Source: Methylobacterium variabile (GTDB lineage: Bacteria; Pseudomonadota; Alphaproteobacteria; Rhizobiales; Beijerinckiaceae). Taken from it: 45,188 nt of DNA. The number at the start of each line of letters is the position of its first letter. The first letter of the stretch is position 1. Location of the stretch: contig NZ_LABY01000026.1 in NCBI RefSeq assembly GCF_001043975.1, positions 1-45,188 on the forward strand, read 5' to 3'. The translations under genes and the position numbers were made by a program. The notes below the pieces were generated by a model, which saw only the letters and a program-made list of their open reading frames with translations, was not told the DNA's origin and did no database searches. Positions 35,777-45,113 of the stretch are shown here, in pieces.

Positions 35777-38599
35777 ATGCTCGGACTGCCCCTCAGCTTC
35801 GCCGCCCCCGCCGCCCTCGCGGCGCTGATCGCCCTGCCGGCCCTGTGGTACCTCCTGCGGGTGACGCCGCCGCGGCCGCGCCGCATCGACTTCCCGCCGC
35901 TGCGCATCCTCGCCGACCTGCTGCCGGAGCGCGAGACGCCCGCCCGCACCCCGCCCTGGCTCCTGGCCCTGCGCCTCATCGCCGCCGCCTGCCTGATCCT
36001 GGCGGTCTCGGGCCCGGTCTGGAACCCGACCCCGCAGGCGGCGGGCGACGGGCGCACCCCGCTCGTCCTCGTCCTCGACAACGGATTCACCGCCGCCCAG
36101 GACTGGCGCGACCGGGTCCGGGTCGCCACCGCCGAGGTCGAAGCGGCCGCCCGCGCCGGTCGGCCCGTGGCGCTGCTCGCCACCGCCGCCGCGCCCGCGG
36201 GTCTCGAAGCCACCGGCCCCGGCCCGGCGCTGGAGCGCCTGCGCGCGATCGAGCCGCTGCCGCACCTCGCCGACCGCTCGAACCACCTCGCCACCCTCTC
36301 CGCCTTCCTGGAGCGCTCGCCGGGCAGCGCCGTGGTCTGGATCCACGACGGGGTCGCGGGGCCGGACGGCGACGCGTTTCCGGCGGGCCTGGCGCAGGCC
36401 GCTGCGCGCAACCGCGCCGACGTCACAGTGCTGAAGGCCGAGCGCCCGCCGGCCCTCGCCCTCGCCGGGCCCGACTCCTCGGGCGGGCAGCTCGGCGTCA
36501 GCGTCGTGCGGGCGGCCGCCAATGGGCGCGATGCCGGCACCGTCCGGGCCCTCGACGCCAAGGGCCTGCCGCTTGCCGAGACGAATTTCGCGTTCAAAGG
36601 TGAGTCCGACGCGGCCGAGGTCCGCTTCGACCTGCCGGTGGAGCTGCGCAACACCATCGCGCGCTTCGAGGTCGCAGGCGAGCACTCGGCGGGCGCGGTG
36701 GTGCTCGCCGACGAGCGCGGCCGCCGCCGGCGGGTTGGCCTCGTCTTCGGCGGCACCGCCGATCAGGCCCAGCCGCTCCTGTCGCCGACCTACTACCTGT
36801 CGCGGGCGCTGACGCCCTTCGCCGACGTGCAGGAGCCCAGGGGCGGTCGCGGCGTCGCCGAATCGATCGGCCAGATGCTCGATTCCCAGGTCTCGGTGCT
36901 GGTGCTCGCCGATGTCGGGGCCCTCGACCCCGCCACCCTGGAGCGGGTCTCCGGCTTCGTCGACAAGGGCGGCCTGCTGCTCCGCTTCGCCGGGCCGCGG
37001 CTGGCCGCCGGCAGCGACGACCTCGTGCCGGTGCGCCTGCGCCGGGGCGGGCGCACCCTCGGCGGCACCCTGTCCTGGGACAGCCCGCGCACGCTGGCGC
37101 CGTTCGCGCCCGAGAGCCCGTTCGCGGGCCTGACGCCGCCGGCCGATATCGGCGTACGGCGCCAGATCCTGGCCGAGCCGGACGGCGACCTCGCCCGGCG
37201 CACCTGGGCCGCCCTGCAGGACGGCACCCCGATTGTCACCGCCACCAAGCGGGGGGAGGGCATGGTGGTCCTGGTCCACGTCACCGCCGACACCACCTGG
37301 TCGAACCTGCCGCTGTCGGGCCTGTTCGTGACCATGCTGCGCCGGGTCGTGGCGCTCGCCGGCACCACCCCGCCGACGACCGGGGCGGCGACGGGCGCCC
37401 CGCCGCCGGTGCTGGCCCCGCGCCTCACCCTCGACGGCTTCGGCGCCCTGAAGGCGCCGCCCGCCACCGCCCGGGCGGTGGCGGCGACCTGGACCGAGCG
37501 GGCCACCCCCGATCATCCACCCGGCTATTACGGCCCGGTCGACGGCGGCCTCGCGGTCAACGCCCTGACGGCCGAGGATCGGCTGAAGCCCCTCGACCTG
37601 AAGGCGCTCGCCGGCGCCCGCTTCGGCGGCCTTGAGGAGGCCCGCACCCGCGACCTGCGCGGGCCGTTCTTCCTCGCCGCCCTGCTGCTCCTCGCCCTCG
37701 ACACCCTGGCGAGCCTGTGGCTCGGCGGCTTCCTCGGGCTGATGGCGGCGCGCCTGCGCCGCCGCCCCGCCGCCGCGGCGCTCGCTCTCGGCGTCCTCGT
37801 CCTCGGTGCCGCGCCGGACCCGGCGCGCGCCGTCGAGCCCGCCGCCAACCGGCCGAACGGCATCGAATCGGCGCTGATCACCCGCATCGCCTACGTGGTG
37901 ACGGGCGATCCGGCAGTCGACGAGACCAGCCGGGCCGGCCTCGCCGGCCTGACCCAGATGCTGGCGAGCCGCACGGCTCTGGAGCCCGGCGAGCCCGCCG
38001 GCATCGACCCGGCCCGGGACGAGCTCGCCTTCTACCCGCTGATCTACTGGCCGATCGTGCCGAGCCGGCCGCAACCGAGCCCTGCGGCGATCCGACGGAT
38101 CGACGCCTTCATGAAGAACGGCGGCACGGTGATCTTCGACACCCGGGACGCGATGACCGCGCGCCCCGGCGGTCCGGCGACGCCGGAGAGCCTCTATCTC
38201 CAGCGCATGCTCTCGACCCTCGAGGTGCCGGAGCTCGAGCCGGTGCCCCGCGATCACGTGCTGACCAAGGCCTTCTACCTCGTCGACGGCTTTCCGGGCC
38301 GCTACGCCAGCGGCCAGACCTGGGTCGAGGCCCTGCCGCCCGCCAGCGACGGCGGCGAGCGCCGCCCCGCCCGGGCCGGCGACGGCGTCTCGCCGATCGT
38401 CATCACGGGCAACGACCTGGCCTCCGCCTGGGCCGTAGGCCGGCGCGGCGAGGCGCTCTACCCCCTCGTCGGCGGCGACCCGCGGCAGCGCGAGATGGCC
38501 TTCCGCGGCGGCGTCAACCTCGTGATGTACGCGCTCACCGGCAACTACAAGGCCGACCAGGTCCACGTGCCGGCGCTGCTGGAGCGGCTGGGGCAGTGA
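35777..38599 (+). CDS. Large BatA/DUF4159 membrane protein of the MoxR operon
   Basis: A 940-residue protein. Residues 1-80 form an aerotolerance (BatA) N-terminal region with two membrane segments (APAALAALIALPALWYLL and ALRLIAAACLILAVSGPVW). A VWA-like stretch follows with LVLVLDNGFTAAQDW. The large middle part has beta-rich sequence with LVLADVGALDPATLERVSGF and a GLFVTMLRRVVALAG segment. Membrane helices near residue 630 (FFLAALLLLALDTLASLWLG) and about 675 (LALGVLVLGAAPDPA) precede the C-terminal DUF4159 domain from about 700 (ITRIAYVVTGDP, IDAFMKNGGTVIFDTRD, QTWVEALPPASD). ATG at 35777, 11 bases after the DUF58 gene, opens the BatA region. Domain function is unknown; it is probably the membrane target of MoxR. 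Confidence 0.88.
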   Translation: MLGLPLSFAAPAALAALIALPALWYLLRVTPPRPRRIDFPPLRILADLLPERETPARTPPWLLALRLIAAACLILAVSGPVWNPTPQAAGDGRTPLVLVLDNGFTAAQDWRDRVRVATAEVEAAARAGRPVALLATAAAPAGLEATGPGPALERLRAIEPLPHLADRSNHLATLSAFLERSPGSAVVWIHDGVAGPDGDAFPAGLAQAAARNRADVTVLKAERPPALALAGPDSSGGQLGVSVVRAAANGRDAGTVRALDAKGLPLAETNFAFKGESDAAEVRFDLPVELRNTIARFEVAGEHSAGAVVLADERGRRRRVGLVFGGTADQAQPLLSPTYYLSRALTPFADVQEPRGGRGVAESIGQMLDSQVSVLVLADVGALDPATLERVSGFVDKGGLLLRFAGPRLAAGSDDLVPVRLRRGGRTLGGTLSWDSPRTLAPFAPESPFAGLTPPADIGVRRQILAEPDGDLARRTWAALQDGTPIVTATKRGEGMVVLVHVTADTTWSNLPLSGLFVTMLRRVVALAGTTPPTTGAATGAPPPVLAPRLTLDGFGALKAPPATARAVAATWTERATPDHPPGYYGPVDGGLAVNALTAEDRLKPLDLKALAGARFGGLEEARTRDLRGPFFLAALLLLALDTLASLWLGGFLGLMAARLRRRPAAAALALGVLVLGAAPDPARAVEPAANRPNGIESALITRIAYVVTGDPAVDETSRAGLAGLTQMLASRTALEPGEPAGIDPARDELAFYPLIYWPIVPSRPQPSPAAIRRIDAFMKNGGTVIFDTRDAMTARPGGPATPESLYLQRMLSTLEVPELEPVPRDHVLTKAFYLVDGFPGRYASGQTWVEALPPASDGGERRPARAGDGVSPIVITGNDLASAWAVGRRGEALYPLVGGDPRQREMAFRGGVNLVMYALTGNYKADQVHVPALLERLGQ

Positions 38600-38627
38600 G
38601 GCGGCGCATCACCCAACGGTGTCATTC

Positions 38628-40706
38628 ATGCTGAGCCTGAGCCTCGCCCCGCTCGTCCCCGTCCCGGTCCTCTGGGTCCTCGCGGGGCTCGCCGCGATCA
38701 TGGCCGTGGTGGCGTTCCTCGCCCGCGGGCCGGTGGCGCTGCTGCGCGCCCTCGTCCTCGGCCTGGTGCTGCTGGCGCTGGCCAACCCCTCCCTGGTCCA
38801 GGAGGAGCGCGAGCCGGTCAAGGATGTCGTCGCGGTCGTCGTCGACCGCTCGGGGTCGCAGGCGCTCGGCGAGCGCCCGGCGATGACCGACCGCGTCCGG
38901 GCCGAATTGCAGCGGCGCCTCGGCCCCCTCAACGAGATCGAGCCGCGCTTCGTCGAGGTGCCGGAGGCCGGGGGCGACGAGGGCACGCGGCTGTTCACGG
39001 CCCTGTCGAGCGCGCTGGCCGACGTGCCGCCGGACCGCCTCGCCGGCGTGGTGATGCTGACCGACGGCGTCGTCCACGACATCCCGGCGAACCTCGCCGC
39101 CTTGAGCTTCAAGGCGCCGCTCCACGTGCTGGTCACGGGCCGGACCGACGAGCGCGACCGGCAGATCCGCCTGATCGAGGCGCCGCGCTTCGGCATCGTC
39201 GGGCGCGACCAGACCATCCGGGCCGAGGTGATGGAGCGCGGCGGCACCGGCTCGGCGGTGGTGACGGTGCGCCGCGACGGCGAGGAGGTGGTGCGCCAGA
39301 GCGTGCGCACCGGCCAGCCCTTCGGCCTGACCCTGCGGGTCGAGCATGGCGGGCCGAACGTGGTCGAGATCGAGGCCGAGGCGCTGCCAGGCGAGCTGAC
39401 CACCGCCAACAACCGGGCGGTGCTGCCGATCGAGGGCATCCGCGAGAAGCTGCGGGTCTTGCTCGTCTCCGGCGAGCCCCACGCGGGCGAGCGCACCTGG
39501 CGCAACCTGCTCAAGTCCGACGCCAACGTCGACCTCGTCCACTTCACCATCCTGCGCCCGCCGGAGAAGCAGGACGGTACGCCGATCTCCGAGCTGTCGC
39601 TGATCGCGTTTCCGACCCGCGAGCTGTTCCAGCAGAAGATCAAGGACTTCGACCTCATCATCTTCGACCGCTACGCCAACCAGAGCGTGCTGCCGTCGAG
39701 CTACTTCGACAACATCGTGCGCTACGTGCGGGAGGGCGGCGCCCTGCTGATCGCCGCCGGGCCGGAATTCGCCTCGGCGGCGAGCCTCGCTCGCACGCGG
39801 CTCGCCGCGATCCTGCCGGGCGAGCCGAACGGAAGGGTGGTCGAGCGGCCCTACAAGGCGGCGCTGACCGGCAGCGGCCAGCGCCACCCCGTCACCCGCG
39901 AGCTGCCGGGCTCGGACGCCTCGCCTCCGGCCTGGGGCGACTGGCTGCGCCTGATCGGTGCCGAGGTCCGTCCCGGCGTCACGCCGATCATGGCCGGCGC
40001 CGATGCGCTGCCGCTGCTGGCGCTGTCCCGCGAGGACAAGGGCCGGGTGGCGCTGCTCCTCTCCGACCACGCCTGGCTCTGGGCCCGCGGCTACCAGGAC
40101 GGCGGGCCGCATCTCGACCTGCTGCGCCGCCTCGGCCACTGGCTGATGAAGGAGCCGGCGCTTGAGGAGGAGGCCCTGCGGGCGCATACCACCGGCCACG
40201 GCCGCGAGGTCCGGGTCGAGCGCCAGACCATGGCCGACACCGCCGAGCCGGTCACCGTGACGGCGCCTGGCGGCAAGGCCCGCACCCTGACCCTCGATCC
40301 GGAGAAGCCGGGCCTGTTCGCCGCCGCTTTCGAGGCGGAGGAGCTCGGGCTGCACACCCTGCGGGCCGGCAATCTCGTCGCCTTCGTGAGCGTCGGCCCG
40401 GCCAACCCGCGCGAGCTCGTCGACGTGTTCAGCGACACCGAGCGTCTGCGCCCGATCGCCGAGGCCACCGGCGGCTCGGTGCGCCGCGTCGCCGAGGCTG
40501 CGGGCGGGATCGCTGTCCCGCGGCTCCAGATCGCCCGCTCCGGCCGCCTCGCCGGGTCGGACTGGATCGGCTTCCGGCCGAGCGACAGCGCGGTCGTGCG
40601 GGGCGTGTCGGTCTATCCGCTGGGTCTCGGCCTCGCGGCGCTCGCGGCGCTGGCGGCGGCGGTGCTGGCGATGTGGCTGGCGGAGGGACGTCGGGGGCGG
40701 GCGTGA
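38628..40706 (+). CDS. Large membrane protein with VWA-like and GATase1-like regions, last gene of the MoxR operon
   Basis: A 692-residue protein (GTG at 38619 is an alternative start, 695 residues). Two N-terminal membrane segments (VPVLWVLAGLAAIMAVVAFL and ALVLGLVLLALANPSL) precede DVVAVVVDRSGSQALGER, a VWA-like start with a D-x-S-x-S pattern. A beta-rich Ig-like part follows (TIRAEVMERGGTGSAVVTV). The region EKLRVLLVSGEPHAGERTW to YVREGGALLIAAGPEFAS resembles a class I glutamine-amidotransferase-like fold without an evident catalytic Cys. A C-terminal membrane helix (LGLGLAALAALAAAVLAMWL) ends in basic residues. The arrangement fits a periplasmic body anchored at both ends. Gene order and gaps indicate co-transcription with moxR. 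Confidence 0.88.
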   Translation: MLSLSLAPLVPVPVLWVLAGLAAIMAVVAFLARGPVALLRALVLGLVLLALANPSLVQEEREPVKDVVAVVVDRSGSQALGERPAMTDRVRAELQRRLGPLNEIEPRFVEVPEAGGDEGTRLFTALSSALADVPPDRLAGVVMLTDGVVHDIPANLAALSFKAPLHVLVTGRTDERDRQIRLIEAPRFGIVGRDQTIRAEVMERGGTGSAVVTVRRDGEEVVRQSVRTGQPFGLTLRVEHGGPNVVEIEAEALPGELTTANNRAVLPIEGIREKLRVLLVSGEPHAGERTWRNLLKSDANVDLVHFTILRPPEKQDGTPISELSLIAFPTRELFQQKIKDFDLIIFDRYANQSVLPSSYFDNIVRYVREGGALLIAAGPEFASAASLARTRLAAILPGEPNGRVVERPYKAALTGSGQRHPVTRELPGSDASPPAWGDWLRLIGAEVRPGVTPIMAGADALPLLALSREDKGRVALLLSDHAWLWARGYQDGGPHLDLLRRLGHWLMKEPALEEEALRAHTTGHGREVRVERQTMADTAEPVTVTAPGGKARTLTLDPEKPGLFAAAFEAEELGLHTLRAGNLVAFVSVGPANPRELVDVFSDTERLRPIAEATGGSVRRVAEAAGGIAVPRLQIARSGRLAGSDWIGFRPSDSAVVRGVSVYPLGLGLAALAALAAAVLAMWLAEGRRGRA

Positions 40707-40719
40707 GCGACATTCGCTC
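40705..40719. other. Short hairpin at the 3' end of the MoxR operon
   Basis: GAGCGA-CAT-TCGCTC overlaps the stop codon of the last gene of the operon. The 207-base gap to the convergent miaA holds nothing else I can name. The loop is small and there is no U-tract, so a terminator is only possible. Confidence 0.3.
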
Positions 40720-40913
40720 GCGGGCACAAGCGGTTGCCGGAATCCGTTCAAGCCGCTCCGCAATCAATCCCGTGATCGTGGTGCCTTATGGCGATCCTGG
40801 AGGAATCCGTCGCAAGTCCGCGCAGGGTCTGGAAAAGTCCCGGCGGGCTGGCTGATCGTGAACCGATCCGCGCCGCCAGAGCCGCGCGATCCCGGGCCCG
40901 GAGACCCGCGCGC

Positions 40914-41846
40914 TCAGGCGGGCCCGTCCCACGACCCGGCCTCCACGCCCGCCATCGCCGCGTCCGGCGTCAGCCAGGTCCAGTCCGCCCCGGCCTGGTG
41001 CCGGAACCACGTCACCTGGCGCTTGGCGTAGCGCCGCGTATCCGCCTGACCGCGCGCCACCGCCTCCTCGTAGGAGAGCGTGCCGCGCAGGTGGGCGATC
41101 AGCCCCGGAACGCCGTGGGCCCGCATCACCGGCAGCATCGGATCGAGATCGCGGGCGGCCAGCGCCCGCACCTCGTCGAGGGCGCCGGCCGCCATCATGG
41201 CGAGGAAGCGGGCGTCGATCCGCGCCCGCAGGGTCTCGCGGTCCGGGGTCAGGAAGAGCTTGCGGCAGGGCAGGCGGGTGAGGGGCCCGGGGCGGCGCTC
41301 GGCCTGGAAGGCGGCGATCGGCCGTCCCGTCGCCGCCAGCACCTCGAGGGCCCGGAGCACCCGCAGGCGGTCGTTGGGGTCGAGGCGGGCGGCGCCGTCC
41401 GGGTCCCGGCGGGCGAGGGCGGCGTGCAGGTCCGGGGTCGCGCGCCCCTCCGCTCCGGCCCGCACCTCCGCCCGCACGGCGTCCGGCACCGGCGGGATCT
41501 CCGAGAGCCCATCCGTGAGGCCCACGAAGTAGAGCCCGGTGCCCCCGACCACGATCGGCAGGCGCCCCGCCTCCCAGGACTCCCGCAGGACCGCGCCGGC
41601 CTCGGCGAGGTAGTGGCCGACGGAGAAGTTCACCGCGCCGTCCACCGTGCCGTAGAGGCGGTGGGGCGCCTCGGCCTCCTCCTCCGGCGCCGGCCTGGCG
41701 GTGAGGCGGTGGAGGTCGCGGTAGACCTGCATCGAATCGGCGTTGATCACCACCCCGTCGTGCCGGCGGGCCAGCGCCAGCGCCAGCGCCGACTTGCCCG
41801 AGGCGGTCGGCCCTGCGATGAGGATCGCCCGAACCCGCCCGTCCAT
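40914..41846 (-). CDS. miaA: tRNA dimethylallyltransferase MiaA
   Basis: A 310-residue enzyme that prenylates A37 of tRNAs reading codons starting with U. P-loop: [19 protein letters not shown] (about residues 8-26). Other motifs are [72 protein letters not shown] and [15 protein letters not shown], all standard. ATG at 41844-41846 opens the family N-terminus. It is divergent from serB across 58 bases, a compact shared promoter region. Convergent with the MoxR operon. Confidence 0.95.
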   Translation of the reverse strand: MDGRVRAILIAGPTASGKSALALALARRHDGVVINADSMQVYRDLHRLTARPAPEEEAEAPHRLYGTVDGAVNFSVGHYLAEAGAVLRESWEAGRLPIVVGGTGLYFVGLTDGLSEIPPVPDAVRAEVRAGAEGRATPDLHAALARRDPDGAARLDPNDRLRVLRALEVLAATGRPIAAFQAERRPGPLTRLPCRKLFLTPDRETLRARIDARFLAMMAAGALDEVRALAARDLDPMLPVMRAHGVPGLIAHLRGTLSYEEAVARGQADTRRYAKRQVTWFRHQAGADWTWLTPDAAMAGVEAGSWDGPA

Positions 41847-41904
41847 GCCTGCCCCTCGTGTCGCGCGGCCGGGACGCGCCGTCCCGACGAACCCGAGATC
41901 CCCG

Positions 41905-42801
41905 ATGACCCTGGTCGCCACCCTGATAGCAAACCCGGAGCGCCCCGCCATCACCGACGCGGTGCTGGCCGAGACCCGGCGGGTGCTGGCGACCGAGCAC
42001 CAGCCGCGCATCCTGCACGGCGAGGTCGCCGCCGAGATCCTGGTCGAGGGCGCACCCGCCGCCGCCGCCGGCCTCGCCGAGCGCCTGCGCACGGCGCTCG
42101 GGGCTGAGCCGATCGACGTCGCCGTGCAGGTCTCCGGGCCCCATCGGCGCAAGCGCCTCTTCCTCGCCGACATGGATTCCACCATGATCGGCCAGGAATG
42201 CATCGACGAGCTCGCCGACCAGGTCGGCCTCAAGGCCCACGTCGCGGCGATCACCGAGCGGGCGATGCGGGGCGAGATCGCCTTCGAGCCGGCCCTGCGC
42301 GAGCGCGTCGCCCTGCTGAAGGGCCTGCCCCTCGGGGCGGTCGACGAGGTGATCGCCACCCGCATCACCCTGATGCCCGGCGGGCGCACCCTGGTTCAGA
42401 CGCTCAGGGCGCACGGCGCCTACACGGCGCTCGTGTCCGGCGGCTTCACCCTGTTCACCGGGCCGGTGGCGGCGCGGATCGGCTTCCACGAGCACCGGGC
42501 AAACCGCCTCGTCACCGCGGGCGAGACCCTGGCCGGCACCGTCGAGGAGCCCATCGTCGGGCGGGACGCCAAGCGCGACGCGCTGGTCGAGCTGCGCGCC
42601 CGCCTCGGCCTCGATCCAGCCGAGACCCTGGCGGTGGGCGACGGTGCCAACGACCTCGCGATGCTGGCGGAGGCGGGCCTCGGCGTGGCGTTCCGGGCGA
42701 AGCCTGCGGTCGCCGCGGCCGCCCATGCCCGCATCGATCACGGCGACCTCACCGGCCTCCTCTACCTGCAGGGCTTCGCGGCGAGCGAATTCGTGGGGTG
42801 A
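41905..42801 (+). CDS. serB: Phosphoserine phosphatase
   Basis: A 298-residue HAD-family enzyme for the last step of serine synthesis. The nucleophilic Asp motif is [20 protein letters not shown] (about residue 87); motif II is [19 protein letters not shown]; the Lys/motif III segment is [21 protein letters not shown]. The N-terminal 70 residues form an ACT-like regulatory domain ([20 protein letters not shown]). ATG at 41905 gives the common rhizobial start; the open frame upstream overlaps miaA. It precedes tag by 51 bases. Confidence 0.95.
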   Translation: MTLVATLIANPERPAITDAVLAETRRVLATEHQPRILHGEVAAEILVEGAPAAAAGLAERLRTALGAEPIDVAVQVSGPHRRKRLFLADMDSTMIGQECIDELADQVGLKAHVAAITERAMRGEIAFEPALRERVALLKGLPLGAVDEVIATRITLMPGGRTLVQTLRAHGAYTALVSGGFTLFTGPVAARIGFHEHRANRLVTAGETLAGTVEEPIVGRDAKRDALVELRARLGLDPAETLAVGDGANDLAMLAEAGLGVAFRAKPAVAAAAHARIDHGDLTGLLYLQGFAASEFVG

Positions 42802-42852
42802 TGCAGCGCGGGGCAGGTTGCGTTCCGGCGTCCCGCCGCTACACGAGGCCGG

Positions 42853-43482
42853 ATGTCGACCGGACTGATCCCGCATGCCGACGGCTGCCAGCGCTGCTGG
42901 TGGCCGGGCACCGACCCGCTCTACGTCGCCTACCACGACGCCGAGTGGGGCGTGCCCGAGCACGACGACCGCGCCCTCTACGAGAAGCTGATCCTCGACG
43001 GGTTCCAGGCCGGCCTGTCCTGGATCACCATCCTGCGCCGGCGCGAGGGCTTTCGCCGCGCCTTCGCGGGGTTCGAGCCCGCGGCGATCGCGCGCTTCGG
43101 TCCGGCCGAGGTCGAGGCACTGATGCAGGATACCGGCATCATCCGAAACCGGGCCAAGATCGAGGCGACGATCCGCAGCGCACGGGCCTACCTGGCGATC
43201 CAGGAGCGCGGCCCCGGCTTCTCGGCCTTCCTGTGGGACGTCGTCGACGGCCGCCCGCTCCAGACGCAGGCCGCGACGAGGGCGGACATCCCGACCGAGA
43301 GCCCGGTGTCGCGAGCGATGTCCAAGGCGCTCAAGGCGGAAGGGTTCGGCTTCTGCGGCCCGACCATCGTCTATGCCTTCATGCAGGCGGTCGGCATGAT
43401 CAACGACCACCTCGTCGGCTGTTGCCGCCACGCGCCCTGCGCCGCCATGCCGGGGCCCGGCGGCCTCGGGCTCCCGGCATGA
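42853..43482 (+). CDS. tag: DNA-3-methyladenine glycosylase I
   Basis: A 209-residue base-excision enzyme that removes 3-methyladenine. The family hallmarks are present: CQRCWWPGTDPLYVAYHDAE (zinc Cys at the start), WGVPEHDDRALYEKLILDG, FQAGLSWITILRRREGFRRA, and the C-terminal CGPTIVYAFMQAVGMINDHL with zinc ligands HLVGCCRH. The tail after CRH is short and Pro/Gly-rich. Its stop overlaps the ATG of the next gene (ATGA at 43479-43482), so the two are translationally coupled. Confidence 0.95.
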   Translation: MSTGLIPHADGCQRCWWPGTDPLYVAYHDAEWGVPEHDDRALYEKLILDGFQAGLSWITILRRREGFRRAFAGFEPAAIARFGPAEVEALMQDTGIIRNRAKIEATIRSARAYLAIQERGPGFSAFLWDVVDGRPLQTQAATRADIPTESPVSRAMSKALKAEGFGFCGPTIVYAFMQAVGMINDHLVGCCRHAPCAAMPGPGGLGLPA

Positions 43483-44093
43483 CCGGCCAGCCGCGGGCGT
43501 GGCAGCGGATGCTCTCGGGGCGGCGCCTCGACCTCCTCGATCCCTCGCCCCTCGACGTCGAGATCGTCGACATCGCCCACGGCCTCGCCCGGGTGGCGCG
43601 CTGGAACGGCCAGACCGCGGGGCCGCACGTCTTCTCGGTGGCGCAGCACGCGCTGCTCGTGGAGGCGATCGGCGGCGCCTTCGAGCCGGCGATCACGGCG
43701 ACCGGGCGGCTGGAGCTGCTGCTGCACGACGCGCCCGAATACGTGATCGGCGACATCATCTCGCCGTTCAAGGCGGCGATCGGGCACTCCTACAAGTCGG
43801 TGGAGAACCGGCTGCTGGCGGCGATCCGCCTGCGCTTCGGCCTCACCCCGGCGCCGACGGCGGCGATGCAGCGCCTGATCAAGCGCGCCGACCGCCTGAG
43901 CGCCTATCTCGAGGCGACGCAGCTCGCCGGCTTCGCGGAGGGGGAGGCGGTGCGGATCTTCGGCCGGCCGGACCGCCTCGACACCTCGCTCGATGCCCTG
44001 CTGGAGCCTTGGCCGACCGCCGAGGCGCAAGGGGCTTTTCTCGCCCGCTTCGACGCCCTCGCCGAGGCGCGGCAGGCGGCCATCGCTTCGTAG
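43479..44093 (+). CDS. HD-domain phosphohydrolase (YfbR/HDDC2-like)
   Basis: A 204-residue HD protein. The metal ligands are visible: His in GPHVFSVAQHALLVEAIGG, the HD pair in LELLLHDAPEYVIGDIISPF, and a late Asp in KRADRLSAYLEATQLAGF. This pattern fits nucleotide or small phosphate-ester hydrolases of the YfbR/HDDC2 group, which dephosphorylate deoxyribonucleoside monophosphates. It overlaps tag, implying coupling. A role in nucleotide pool cleaning near a DNA-repair gene is inference. Confidence 0.82.
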   Translation: MTGQPRAWQRMLSGRRLDLLDPSPLDVEIVDIAHGLARVARWNGQTAGPHVFSVAQHALLVEAIGGAFEPAITATGRLELLLHDAPEYVIGDIISPFKAAIGHSYKSVENRLLAAIRLRFGLTPAPTAAMQRLIKRADRLSAYLEATQLAGFAEGEAVRIFGRPDRLDTSLDALLEPWPTAEAQGAFLARFDALAEARQAAIAS

Positions 44094-44120
44094 ACAGGAC
44101 TTGCCAGAGAGGACTTGCCG

Positions 44121-44633
44121 ATGCCGAGACTGCACGTCTGCGCCCTGTCCCGCCTGCCCGAGACGGTCGAGACCTCGGGGGCGCGCCACGTAGTGACCCT
44201 CATCAATGTCGGCACGCCGGTGACCCGGCCGCCGAGCATCTCCGAGACCGACCACCTGTTCGTCGGGGTCAGCGACATCACCGACGCCCTCGACGGTCAC
44301 GTGCTGCCCGACGAGGAGCACGTGCGGCGGCTCCTCGCCTTCGTGCGGGCCTGGGACCGCGCGCAGCCCCTGGTCATCCACTGCTACGCCGGCATCAGCC
44401 GCTCGACGGCCGCCGCCTTCATCACCGCCTGCGCCCTGAGGCCGGACCGCGACGAGGCCGAGATCGCCCGAGAGCTGCGCGAGGCGTCGCCCTCGGCGAC
44501 GCCGAACCGCCGCCTCGTCGCCGTGGCGGACGCGATGCTCGGCCGCGACGGACGCATGGTGGCCGCCGCGGCGGCGATCGGTCGCGGCGCGGACGCCTTC
44601 GAGGGTGAGCCCTTCTGTCTCGCCATCGACTAA
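44121..44633 (+). CDS. Protein-tyrosine/dual-specificity phosphatase-like protein
   Basis: A 170-residue protein with a CX5R phosphatase loop, VIHCYAGISRSTAAAFITAC (about residues 93-112). The upstream part has RHVVTLINVGTPVTRPP and a plausible general-acid region around HLFVGVSDITDALDG. The C-terminus (NRRLVAVADAMLGRDGRMVA) is a helix typical of this alphaproteobacterial group. I chose ATG at 44121 with AGAGGAC 7-8 bases upstream; TTG at 44115 is an alternative. It follows the HD gene by 27 bases on the same strand, so co-transcription is likely. The substrate is unknown. Confidence 0.85.
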   Translation: MPRLHVCALSRLPETVETSGARHVVTLINVGTPVTRPPSISETDHLFVGVSDITDALDGHVLPDEEHVRRLLAFVRAWDRAQPLVIHCYAGISRSTAAAFITACALRPDRDEAEIARELREASPSATPNRRLVAVADAMLGRDGRMVAAAAAIGRGADAFEGEPFCLAID

Positions 44634-44703
44634 TTCCACTGTGGCCGAAACGCAGCCCTGGCGCGTAAACGGGCATCCGCGGGCCTGCGGCGCGGACAGA
44701 GGG

Positions 44704-44732
44704 TTGTTTCGCGTCACCTCACTCGCCATAAC
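44704..44732 (+). promoter_or_regulatory. Candidate promoter for xseB-dxs
   Basis: TTGTTT (44704-44709) and CATAAC (44727-44732) are 17 bases apart, in the 111-base gap before xseB. Transcription would begin near 44739, leaving about 23 bases before the ATG at 44763 and only about 5 before the ATG at 44745. Confidence 0.35.
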
Positions 44733-44762
44733 CCAACGCTCATCATGGGAGCATCTTCGCGC

Positions 44763-45053
44763 ATGACCGCAGCCCGGTCCGATGCCAGCCGCGCGGCAGC
44801 ATCCGCACCCGCCGGCCCGGCCGGAACCGCGGACCTGCCGTTCGAGAAGGCCCTCGAGGAACTCGAGGGCATCGTGCAGCGCCTGGAGCAGGGCAACGTG
44901 CCGCTCGACGAGTCCGTCGCGATCTACGAGCGCGGCGAGGTCCTCAAGCGTCACTGCGAGGCCCTGCTGCAGCGCGCCGAGGCGCGCATCCAGCGTATCA
45001 CCCTCGGGGCGGACGGACGCGCCGCCGGGACGGCGCCGCTCGATGTCGCCTGA
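44763..45053 (+). CDS. xseB: Exodeoxyribonuclease VII small subunit
   Basis: A 96-residue subunit that joins XseA to degrade single-stranded DNA. The family core is unmistakable: [20 protein letters not shown], then [20 protein letters not shown] and [13 protein letters not shown]. The N-terminal 20 residues are Ala-rich and non-conserved. I chose ATG at 44763, with GGAG at 44748-44751 upstream and the candidate promoter just before; ATG at 44745 would be nearly leaderless from that promoter. It precedes dxs by 60 bases, the usual alphaproteobacterial order. Confidence 0.93.
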   Translation: MTAARSDASRAAASAPAGPAGTADLPFEKALEELEGIVQRLEQGNVPLDESVAIYERGEVLKRHCEALLQRAEARIQRITLGADGRAAGTAPLDVA

Positions 45054-45113
45054 TCGCTCCCATTCCTCCCGCCCCGTCATCCGGCGGCGGGTTCTCTCCT
45101 TCCGGACGTGAGG

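Noticed and set aside
35633..38566. Long antisense open frame (about 977 codons) opposite the DUF4159 gene
   Set aside because: Same pattern as other shadows; low-complexity, no recognisable domains, and the other strand is convincing.
40707..40913. Possible small gene in the gap between the MoxR operon and miaA
   Set aside because: The short open frame there has no start site signal or family resemblance and looks non-coding.
41889..41902. 14-base match (GAACCCGAGATCCC) between the miaA-serB gap and the left arm of the repeat at 24640-24653
   Set aside because: Too short, and without any other part of the repeat; could be a worn fragment or chance.
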